Both the position numbers and the translations under genes were made by a program. The notes under the pieces were generated by a model. It saw only the letters and a program-made list of their open reading frames with translations, was not told the origin of the DNA and ran no database searches. A DNA stretch of 15,810 nucleotides from DATLSM01 sp049585815. Lineage in GTDB: Bacteria > Actinomycetota > Thermoleophilia > Solirubrobacterales > 70-9. Shown piece after piece: positions 6,174-12,884 of this stretch (the stretch's first letter is position 1; each line of letters starts with the position of its first letter). The DNA is taken from assembly GCA_049585815.1 (NCBI GenBank), contig JBAVAR010000082.1:1-15810 (forward strand), in the 5' to 3' direction.

Positions 6174-7094
6174 TCAGCCGGCCCCCGCCTGGAGCAGATC
6201 GGCGAGCGCCTCCTGCAGTTGGGGATGGCGAAACTCGTACCCGAGGTCAAGGGCACGCCGTGGCACCACCCGTTGCCCGCCCTTCAGCACTGCCCCAAAC
6301 TCTCCGCCGAACATGAGATCCAGGGCGAAACCCGGCACCGGTAGCACCGCGGGGCGCCCCAGGGCGCGCCCGAGCGCCTTGGAGAGCTCGCGGTTGGTGA
6401 CTGGGTTGGGGGCGGTTGAGTTGAGGACGCCGCTCACTCCCGCATCTCCCAAAGCCCAGAGCAGGATGCCAATCTCGTCCTCGACATGAACCCAGGAGAC
6501 GTACTGCTCGCCGCCGGCCAGCGGACCGCCGAGGCCAAGCTTGAACGGTGTCAGCAGCTGCTCGAGGAGGCCGCCGCCTGAGTCGAGGACGTGCCCTGTA
6601 CGAACGATGACCAGCCGCACGCCGGCGCTCTCGACCTCGCCTGCCGCCTTCTCCCACTCCTGCACCACCTCGGCGTCAAAGCCGGTCCCCGGCTCGGCTG
6701 CCTCATCGAGGATCGTCGCCCCGCGGTCACCGTAGTAACCGATCGCCGACTGGCTGACCAGCACCGCCGGCCTGGGCTGAAGCGAGGCTATAGTCCCCAC
6801 CAGGTTGTGGGTCCCGGTGCGGCGGCTCTCCATGATCCGGCGCTTGGCATCGGCGCTCCAGCGCTGGTTGATCTTCTCGCCGAGCAAGTTGATCACCCCG
6901 TCTACTCCCTCAAAAGCAGCGGCGGGAGGCCGTTCCAGAGTCGGCTCCCAGGGGTGCCAGGCGACCATCGGGTTGGTGGCGCGGGCCCTTCCGGGGTCGC
7001 GGGTCAGGCCCACCACCTCCTCGCCCCGAACCAGCAGGGCATCGCAGAGGGCGCGCCCGATGAAGCCGCTGGCTCCGGTGACGAGGACCCTCAC
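6174..7094 (-). CDS. TIGR01777-type NAD(P)-dependent epimerase (extended SDR)
   Basis: 306 residues. The Rossmann dinucleotide motif TGASGFIG is at 6-13. The diagnostic region VINLLGEKINQRW at about 67-79 followed by RRIMESRRTGT is the hallmark of the TIGR01777/YfcH family. SQSAIGYYG at 114-122 occupies the SDR active-site Tyr region. A C-terminal DUF1731-like segment (about 247-296) ends in YEFRHPQLQEAL. These are cytosolic, widely distributed proteins whose substrate is generally unknown, so no reaction is assigned. The GTG start forms a GTGA overlap with the malic enzyme stop, and a GGAGG (complement of 7108-7112) lies 13 bases upstream, rather far. It is probably translated by coupling from the malic enzyme gene. 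It ends 10 bases from the convergent lipoprotein gene. Confidence 0.93.
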   Translation of the reverse strand: MRVLVTGASGFIGRALCDALLVRGEEVVGLTRDPGRARATNPMVAWHPWEPTLERPPAAAFEGVDGVINLLGEKINQRWSADAKRRIMESRRTGTHNLVGTIASLQPRPAVLVSQSAIGYYGDRGATILDEAAEPGTGFDAEVVQEWEKAAGEVESAGVRLVIVRTGHVLDSGGGLLEQLLTPFKLGLGGPLAGGEQYVSWVHVEDEIGILLWALGDAGVSGVLNSTAPNPVTNRELSKALGRALGRPAVLPVPGFALDLMFGGEFGAVLKGGQRVVPRRALDLGYEFRHPQLQEALADLLQAGAG

Positions 7095-8560
7095 GATGGC
7101 GGTGCAACCTCCACCGTCGAGAAGGTGCCGGTCTCTTCGCTGAAGCGGGCAAGCCCTGCGCGCCTTGCCTCCTCGACCACGGCCTGAGCCACCTTGGGCG
7201 CCACCTCCCGATTGAAAACGCTGGGGATGATGTAGTCCTCAGAGAGATCCTCCTCGGTGACCACCTCGGCGATTCCCTGGGCTGCGGCCAGCTTCATCTC
7301 CTCGGTGATCCGCGGCGCCCCGGCGTCGAGGGCGCCGCGGAAAATGCCCGGGAAGCAGAGCACGTTGTTGATCTGGTTGGGGTAGTCCGAGCGCCCGGTC
7401 GCCATGATCCGCACGTAGGGGGCGGCGACCTCGGGCATCACCTCGGGGTTGGGGTTGGCCATCGCGAAGACAATCGCGTCCTCGTTCAACTTGCCCAGCG
7501 CCTCCGCCGGGATGATCCCCGGACCCGAGAGGCCGATGAAGAGGTCCATTCCCTCGATCACGTCCGCCGGCTGGCCCGCGCGCTTCTCTGGATTTGTGTT
7601 CTCGGCATACCAGCGCTTGATCGTGCTCATCTCGTCGGCAACGTAGTCCTCGCGCTCGGTCGAGAGCGCCCCGCGCCGGTCGCAGCCGACGATCTGGGAT
7701 ATGCCGGAGGCGAGCATCATCTTGGTCACCGCGACGCCGGCCGCACCGAGCCCGACGACCAGCACCCTCAACTCCTCGATCGGCTTGCCGACGATCTTCA
7801 AGGCGTTGAACAACGCCGCCATCGTCACCACCGCGGTGCCGTGCTGGTCGTCGTGGAAGACCGGAATGTCGATCGACTCCTTCAATCTGTCCTCGATCTC
7901 AAAGCAGCGCGGAGCGGAGATGTCCTCGAGGTTGATGCCGCCAAACGTGGGGGCGATCAACTCCACCGCCTTGACGATCTCATCGGCATCCTGGGTATCG
8001 AGGCAGATCGGGAAGGCGTCGACCGCGGCGAACTCCTTGAACAGCATCGCCTTACCCTCCATCACCGGCATCGCGGCCTCGGGCCCGATGTTGCCAAGGC
8101 CGAGCACGGCGCTGCCGTCGGAGACGACCGCGACCGTGTTCTTCTTGATCGTGTACTCGAAGGCCTTGGCGCGGTCGGCGTGGATGTCCTGACAGACTCG
8201 GGCGACGCCGGGGGTGTAGGCCATCGAGAGGTCGTCGCGGGTCTTCAGCGGGTACTTGTTGTGCAGCTCGATCTTGCCGCCGCGGTGCATCTGCATCGTG
8301 CGGTCGACGTAGTCGAGCACCCTGGCGCCGCGGGTTGAGCCGATCGCTCTCAGAATGCTCTCCCAGTGCTCCCTGTCGGCCGCGTCGATCGTGAACTCCC
8401 GCACCCGCTTGCCCTCAGGCCCGGCGCCCGGGACGAGGTCGACCCCCTGGAGTTGGCCACCGGCCTCGGCGATCGCCGCGGTCAGCTTGCCCAGGGGCTC
8501 CTGCCGGGCGTCGAGCTCGACCCGGATCGTGACGCTGTATTGAGCGCTGACAGCCATCAC
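7091..8560 (-). CDS. NAD-dependent malic enzyme with N-terminal ACT-like domain
   Basis: Oxidatively decarboxylates malate to pyruvate, linking the TCA cycle to glycolysis. It has 489 residues counted from GTG 8560; an ATG directly follows at 8557 and is an equally good start. Residues about 6-85 look like an ACT-type regulatory domain (SVTIRVEL, a helix, then a VREFTIDAAD strand), which suggests allosteric control by a small ligand. The catalytic core has Tyr115 in SMAYTPGV, Lys170 in MEGKAMLFK, the metal ligands Glu212-Asp213 in NLEDISAPRCFEIE, and Asp237-Asp238 in HDDQHGTA. The NAD-binding GLGAAG is at 270-275, and NQINNVLCFPGIFRGALD is near the C-terminal third. Cofactor preference (NAD or NADP) cannot be decided. 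It heads a two-gene unit with the epimerase and is divergent from the DUF6941-like gene. No Shine-Dalgarno at normal spacing is seen. Confidence 0.95.
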   Translation of the reverse strand: MMAVSAQYSVTIRVELDARQEPLGKLTAAIAEAGGQLQGVDLVPGAGPEGKRVREFTIDAADREHWESILRAIGSTRGARVLDYVDRTMQMHRGGKIELHNKYPLKTRDDLSMAYTPGVARVCQDIHADRAKAFEYTIKKNTVAVVSDGSAVLGLGNIGPEAAMPVMEGKAMLFKEFAAVDAFPICLDTQDADEIVKAVELIAPTFGGINLEDISAPRCFEIEDRLKESIDIPVFHDDQHGTAVVTMAALFNALKIVGKPIEELRVLVVGLGAAGVAVTKMMLASGISQIVGCDRRGALSTEREDYVADEMSTIKRWYAENTNPEKRAGQPADVIEGMDLFIGLSGPGIIPAEALGKLNEDAIVFAMANPNPEVMPEVAAPYVRIMATGRSDYPNQINNVLCFPGIFRGALDAGAPRITEEMKLAAAQGIAEVVTEEDLSEDYIIPSVFNREVAPKVAQAVVEEARRAGLARFSEETGTFSTVEVAPPS

Positions 8561-8625
8561 TGGCTATCGAATCAGATTCCCCTCCCCAGGCCACGGCCGA
8601 CCACGGCGCCGGTGCCGCCACAAAC

Positions 8626-8631
8626 TAGGAT
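8626..8631 (+). promoter_or_regulatory. -10-like element TAGGAT before the DUF6941-like gene and polA
   Basis: TAGGAT lies 10 bases before the ATG at 8642, in the 81-base divergent gap with the malic enzyme gene. A weak GGAG (8633-8636) is 5 bases before the ATG but might fall at or upstream of the transcript start. No clear -35 is visible. It would drive the DUF6941-like gene and, through coupling, polA. Confidence 0.35.
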
Positions 8632-8641
8632 CGGAGCAGCG

Positions 8642-9073
8642 ATGAACCTGGGATTTCTCATCCTTGCTGACTCCAGCGAGGCGATCAACGGCAAGGTCTA
8701 CGCCCTCGGTGCGGGCTGGAATGAGCTGCGCCTGCCCTCGCTGCCGAGTGAATACTCCTTCAGCATCGCCCTGGCGGTCGATGTGCCCTGGAGTGAGACC
8801 AACCACCGCCACCAACTCATGCTCCACGTCCAGGGGCCCGACGGCGAGGTGATCGGCGAGGAGTTCACGATGGAGTTCGAGGCCGGCCGCCCCCCCGGCA
8901 GCGTCGAGGGCGCCGACCAACGGATAGTGGTTTCCCTCGGCACCAACCTCGCCTTTTCAACCGTGGGCCCCCACGCGGCCGTGATCAGCGTCGGTGAGGA
9001 GGAGATCGGCCGCAGCCGCTTCTACGTGCGCGAGATTCCCCAGGAGACCATGCCGCCGGAGCTGCTGCAGTAG
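8642..9073 (+). CDS. DUF6941-like protein of unknown function
   Basis: 143 residues, no signal peptide and no membrane segment, so probably cytosolic. The sequence has a beta-rich look: LGFLILADSSEAINGKVYAL, GAGWNELRLP, then VDVPWSETNHRH and a C-terminal AVISVGEEEIGRSRFYV. The pattern 'ADSSE-x-x-NGK-x-Y-x-LG-x-GW' with 'VPW-x-x-TN-x-x-H' matches my memory of the DUF6941 family common in high-GC Actinobacteria; its function is unknown to me. The stop TAG overlaps the polA GTG by one base (TAGTG), so translation of the two genes is probably coupled. I chose the ATG over upstream starts because those run antisense through the malic enzyme gene. Confidence 0.8.
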   Translation: MNLGFLILADSSEAINGKVYALGAGWNELRLPSLPSEYSFSIALAVDVPWSETNHRHQLMLHVQGPDGEVIGEEFTMEFEAGRPPGSVEGADQRIVVSLGTNLAFSTVGPHAAVISVGEEEIGRSRFYVREIPQETMPPELLQ

Positions 9074-11697
9074 TGGGCGACGGAGGCGAGCTCTTCCTGA
9101 TCGATGGGAACTCGCTCGCCTACAGGGCGTTCTTCGCCCTGCCGGAGTCGATCGGGACCAGCGACGGGCGGCCAACCAATGCGATCTACGGCTTGGCTTC
9201 GATGCTGGTCAAGATCATCGCCGAGCACCGACCCGCGGGTGTGATCGTCGCCTGGGACGCCGGGATGTCGGGGCGCGAGGTCACCTATGACCTCTACAAG
9301 GCCCAACGCCCCCCCCGGCCGGACCTGCTCTCAGAGCAGTGGCCGAACCTGATGCCGTTGGTCGAGGCGTTCGGCTACACCAATGTCAGGGTCGAGGGTT
9401 ATGAGGCCGACGACGTGATCGCCTCCTTGGCCAGACAGGCGCAGGAGCAGGGGATTCCGGTGATGATCGTCTCCGGCGATCGCGACGTCTACCAGCTGGT
9501 CGGAGATGGGGTGCGGGTGATGAGCACCTCGCGCGGAATTACCGACACCAAGGTCTATGACCGCGAGGCGGTGATCGAGCGCTATGGGGTGGCTCCGGAG
9601 CTGGTCCCCGACCTGATCGGGCTGAAGGGCGATACCTCAGACAACATCCCCGGCGTACCCGGGGTCGGCGAGAAGACCGCCTCTCAGCTGCTCCTCCAGT
9701 TCGGCTCCCTGGAGGCGGTCCTGGCCGGCGTCGAGGAGATCTCTGGCGCCAAGCGCAAACAGAACCTGGTCGAGCATGCCGAGGACGCGCGCGTCTCAAA
9801 GCGCCTTGCGACGGTGATCGATCAGATCGAGACCGGCGTCGACCTCGCTGCGGTGATGGGCGCAGTACCCGACCGGGGTGTCCTGCGTGACTTCATGCGC
9901 GAGTTTGAGCTGCGGGCGGTGATGGAGCGCCTCGAAGAAGCCCTGCCCGAGGGGGAGGCGGTGCCCGGCCGCAGCGTCGAGCGGGAGCTGAAGTTCGAGG
10001 CCGTCGAGGGAAGTGCGGCCGACCTGCCCGCCGGACAGCTCGCTCTGGCAATCGAGGGCGGGCGCTGGGCCGCCGCCGCCGGTGAGCGAGTGCTGACCGG
10101 CGATGGCGGGCTCGAGGACCTGGCGCCGGCTCTTGTCGGCCATGCGCTCCTCGCCCACGACGCAAAGTCGCTCGGCGGCGGCCGCCACGGGCTGCTGGCT
10201 GTCGCCGCCCGCGAGATGGTCGAGTTGGACCTCAATCACGACACGATGATCGCCGCCTACCTGATCGAGCCACAGCGCCGGGCCTACGAGCTGACCGAGC
10301 TGACCGCCGACGCGGGCATCGGCATCCTCGCCGGCGCAGGAGGGGAGGGGGATAGAGCGGGGGACCCTCAGCTCTCCCTCGGCGAAGATGGCGAGGGGGG
10401 TCTTGACCCCGCCGAGGAGGCGCGCCTGGTCCTCGCCCTCGCCGAGGTGCAGCGGCCGCGGATCGAGGAGTTGGAGCTGGAGGTACTGCTGCGCGATGTC
10501 GAGCTGCCGTTGGTCGACGTGCTGGCGGCGATGGAGCGGGAGGGGTTGAAGCTCGACGCCGAGCGCCTCGCCGAGGTCGGAGGCGGCTTTGGCGAGCGGA
10601 TCGCCACTCTGGAGCGTGAAATCTTCGAGCTGGCCGGCCACGAGTTCACGATCGGCTCCCCCCAGCAGGTTGGCCAGATCCTCTTCGAGGAGTTGGGTCT
10701 CAGCCGCAAACGCCGCGGCAAGACCGGCTTCTCGACCGATGCTCGCGTGCTCGCCCAGATCCGCGAGGAGCATGAGATCGTGGGGAAGATCGAGTCCTGG
10801 CGTGAGCTGACCAAGCTGAAGAACACCTACCTCGACTCACTTCCAGAGTTGATCGACCCTCAGACCGGCCGCATCCACACCACCTTCAGCCAGACCACCG
10901 CCGCCACTGGCCGCCTTTCCAGCACCAACCCCAATCTGCAGAACATCCCCATCCGCACCGAGCTGGGCAGGCCCGTCCGAGCCTGCTTCGTCGCGGCGCG
11001 CGGAGCCCGGCTGCTCTCGGCCGATTACAGTCAGGTGGAGCTGCGCGTTCTTGCCGAGGTGGCCGAGGAGGACGTGCTGAAGAAGATCTTCCGTGCAGGT
11101 GAAGATGTCCACGCCGCGACCGCCGCCGAGGTCTTCGATATCTCCCGTGATGAGGTCGACGTCGGCCAGCGCTCGAAGGCGAAGATGGTCAATTTCGGGA
11201 TCGTCTACGGGTTGACCGGATTTGGCCTCGCCGACCGTTTGAATATTCCGCGCAAGGACGGCGAGGAATTTGTCGCCCGCTACCTGGAGCGCTTCCCCGC
11301 CGTGCGTGCCTTCCGCGAGCGGGTCGTCGAGCAGGCGCAGGTGGATGGCTTTGTGAGGACCCTGATGGGCCGCCGTCGGGCGATCCCCGAGCTGCGCTCC
11401 GGCAATATCAATACCCGCCGCCTGGGTGAGCGGCTCGCGGTCAACACAGTGATCCAGGGCACCGCGGCCGACATCATCAAGGTGGCGATGGTCCGCTGCC
11501 ACCGGGCGCTGGCGCGATCCGGGATGAGGACCCGGCTCGTTCTCCAGATCCACGACGAGTTGCTTTTCGAGGGTCCGTCCGCAGAGATTGAGGATGCCAC
11601 CGAGCTCGTGCGCCGCGAGATGTGCGGCGCCTACCCGCTCGACCCCCCGCTCGAGGTCGACGTCGGGATCGGCCGCGACTGGCTGGAGGCAAAGTGA
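9073..11697 (+). CDS. polA: DNA polymerase I
   Basis: 874 residues. It fills gaps and removes RNA primers in Okazaki processing and repair. The N-terminal 5'-3' nuclease (1 to about 290) has FLIDGNSLAYRAFF, YEADDVIASLA at 110-120, SGDRDVYQLV at 134-143 and the helix-hairpin-helix region GVPGVGEKTA. The central domain (about 300-470) corresponds to the 3'-5' exonuclease, but the expected D-x-E reads AIE (326-328) and the later carboxylates are not recognisable, so proofreading is probably absent. The polymerase domain (about 475-874) has motif A DYSQVELR (Asp651), motif B from Arg700 through Lys704, Phe708 and Tyr712, and motif C HDE at 827-829. Phe708 is at the position that normally disfavours dideoxynucleotides. 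The start is GTG, one base inside the preceding stop. The 3' end overlaps the convergent oxidoreductase gene. Confidence 0.97.
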   Translation: MGDGGELFLIDGNSLAYRAFFALPESIGTSDGRPTNAIYGLASMLVKIIAEHRPAGVIVAWDAGMSGREVTYDLYKAQRPPRPDLLSEQWPNLMPLVEAFGYTNVRVEGYEADDVIASLARQAQEQGIPVMIVSGDRDVYQLVGDGVRVMSTSRGITDTKVYDREAVIERYGVAPELVPDLIGLKGDTSDNIPGVPGVGEKTASQLLLQFGSLEAVLAGVEEISGAKRKQNLVEHAEDARVSKRLATVIDQIETGVDLAAVMGAVPDRGVLRDFMREFELRAVMERLEEALPEGEAVPGRSVERELKFEAVEGSAADLPAGQLALAIEGGRWAAAAGERVLTGDGGLEDLAPALVGHALLAHDAKSLGGGRHGLLAVAAREMVELDLNHDTMIAAYLIEPQRRAYELTELTADAGIGILAGAGGEGDRAGDPQLSLGEDGEGGLDPAEEARLVLALAEVQRPRIEELELEVLLRDVELPLVDVLAAMEREGLKLDAERLAEVGGGFGERIATLEREIFELAGHEFTIGSPQQVGQILFEELGLSRKRRGKTGFSTDARVLAQIREEHEIVGKIESWRELTKLKNTYLDSLPELIDPQTGRIHTTFSQTTAATGRLSSTNPNLQNIPIRTELGRPVRACFVAARGARLLSADYSQVELRVLAEVAEEDVLKKIFRAGEDVHAATAAEVFDISRDEVDVGQRSKAKMVNFGIVYGLTGFGLADRLNIPRKDGEEFVARYLERFPAVRAFRERVVEQAQVDGFVRTLMGRRRAIPELRSGNINTRRLGERLAVNTVIQGTAADIIKVAMVRCHRALARSGMRTRLVLQIHDELLFEGPSAEIEDATELVRREMCGAYPLDPPLEVDVGIGRDWLEAK

Positions 11698-12845
11698 TCG
11701 CCCCTGTGCTCCTCGGGGCCCTCGCGTCGCGGCGCTGAGCCGGCGAACTCCGGCGGGGCGACGCGCAGGTAGTGGTCAAAGGACCAATCGACGAATCGCC
11801 TTGACGACATCAGGCGGATCAGGGGGCCGAGCAGGCGTGGCGGGACTCGGGGGATCAGTCGTTGGACCCAGAGCATCGAGCGGAACTTCCACTCGTGGGA
11901 GTCGTTGAACTCGGCGTAGCGGGTGGCCGCCTGCCCGCGGCTCTGTCGCCCCTCGATCACGCCACGCAGCTGGCGGCCGAGCGCGATCCCGAAGTAGAGC
12001 GCCGTCCTGATCCCCTCTGCGCTTAGCGGCAGGCAGTGTCCGGCCGAGTCGCCGGCAAAAAAGACGCCACCATCGGTCGCCCGTCGCAGCTTGTGGGGAA
12101 TCCAGTTCCCCTGATACTCGTTGGGCTGCTTGCCGGCGTCGATGGTGAGTTGCACCGTCGTCTCCTTGACGTGGAAGCGCGGGTCAAAGGAACCGATCCC
12201 GATCCGCAGCTCGTCGCGGGCGGGGAACGACCAGGCATAGCCGGCCGGCACGTAGCGACGGTCGATCCAGATCTCAAGGTCCTCACCGGCTCCGGCGGGG
12301 TGGACCTCGAGGCCTCGGGAGAGCGGCGCGGCGGGCGGTTGGTAGCCCTCGCCGCCGGCCAGCACCCGCCGCCAGCCGAGCGCGTCGACGACAAGTTTCG
12401 AGCGCAGGACGCCGCGGTCGGTTTGGAGTGCAATCGTGCCCTGATCGTCGCCCAGCTCGACGCGGCCGTTCACCGTCGCGGTCTCGAAGTGCGCGTCGCA
12501 ATCGCGCCAGAGCAGCTCGCACAGCTCTCGGTAGTCAAAGGTCGAGAAGGTCCAGGGGAGGCGGTAGCGGCCGTCGCCGTGGGGGGTGTGGATCACCAGC
12601 GAGTCAAAGCGCTGGCGCTCGGCGGCCATCATCCCCAGTTGCCGCAACCACTCGGTCGGTATGCCGCAGGCTGATGTCTGGCGCTCACCGATCTCGTAAC
12701 GGTCGACGACCAGCACCTCGGCCCCCGAGCCGGCGAGCTCGCGGGCCACGGCGAGCCCCGCAAAGCTCGCGCCACAGACCAGCAGGTCATACGTCCCGTC
12801 GAGAGGAGTCCGCTCCCGGCCGCGCTTTGTCGCCCGCACAGGCAT
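11631..12845 (-). CDS. FAD-dependent oxidoreductase, geranylgeranyl-reductase-like
   Basis: 404 residues. The N-terminal Rossmann motif is a variant, VCGASFAGLAVARELAG (GxSxxG in place of GxGxxG), with Asp48 in VLVVDR to bind the FAD ribose. The second FAD motif, FFAGDSAGHCLPLSAEGIR, is at about 262-280. The CGIP segment at 60-63 and the overall length fit the geranylgeranyl reductase family of flavoproteins, which reduce isoprenoid chains or related hydrophobic substrates; the real substrate cannot be told. The C-terminal tail after about residue 365 is Ser/Pro/Gly-rich, and its last 21 residues are coded antisense to the end of polA (67-base tail-to-tail overlap). The start ATG at 12845 has TACCCT 8 bases upstream; the open frame extends further up but only as antisense of rpsA. 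No other isoprenoid gene is nearby. Confidence 0.88.
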   Translation of the reverse strand: MPVRATKRGRERTPLDGTYDLLVCGASFAGLAVARELAGSGAEVLVVDRYEIGERQTSACGIPTEWLRQLGMMAAERQRFDSLVIHTPHGDGRYRLPWTFSTFDYRELCELLWRDCDAHFETATVNGRVELGDDQGTIALQTDRGVLRSKLVVDALGWRRVLAGGEGYQPPAAPLSRGLEVHPAGAGEDLEIWIDRRYVPAGYAWSFPARDELRIGIGSFDPRFHVKETTVQLTIDAGKQPNEYQGNWIPHKLRRATDGGVFFAGDSAGHCLPLSAEGIRTALYFGIALGRQLRGVIEGRQSRGQAATRYAEFNDSHEWKFRSMLWVQRLIPRVPPRLLGPLIRLMSSRRFVDWSFDHYLRVAPPEFAGSAPRREGPEEHRGDHFASSQSRPIPTSTSSGGSSG

Positions 12846-12853
12846 GAGTGCCC

Positions 12854-12876
12854 AGGGTATCCGTGTCTGCAATAGT
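12854..12876. promoter_or_regulatory. Divergent promoter region between the oxidoreductase gene and rpsA
   Basis: The start codons are 39 bases apart. On the - strand TACCCT (complement of 12854-12859) lies 8 bases before the oxidoreductase ATG. On the + strand AATAGT (12871-12876), preceded by TG at 12868-12869 as in an extended -10, lies 8 bases before the rpsA GTG. Each hexamer falls in the spacer region of the other promoter. No Shine-Dalgarno serves either start. Confidence 0.42.
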
Positions 12877-12884
12877 TCGCCGCC

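Noticed and set aside
6168..6182. GCCGG/CCGGC inverted repeat at the stop codons of the lipoprotein and epimerase genes as a bidirectional terminator
   Set aside because: The stem is only 5 base pairs and no T-run follows on either strand; chance is likely in GC-rich sequence.
9796..10773. 325-codon - strand frame inside polA
   Set aside because: Antisense shadow of the least constrained polA region, with no recognisable domain or start signal.
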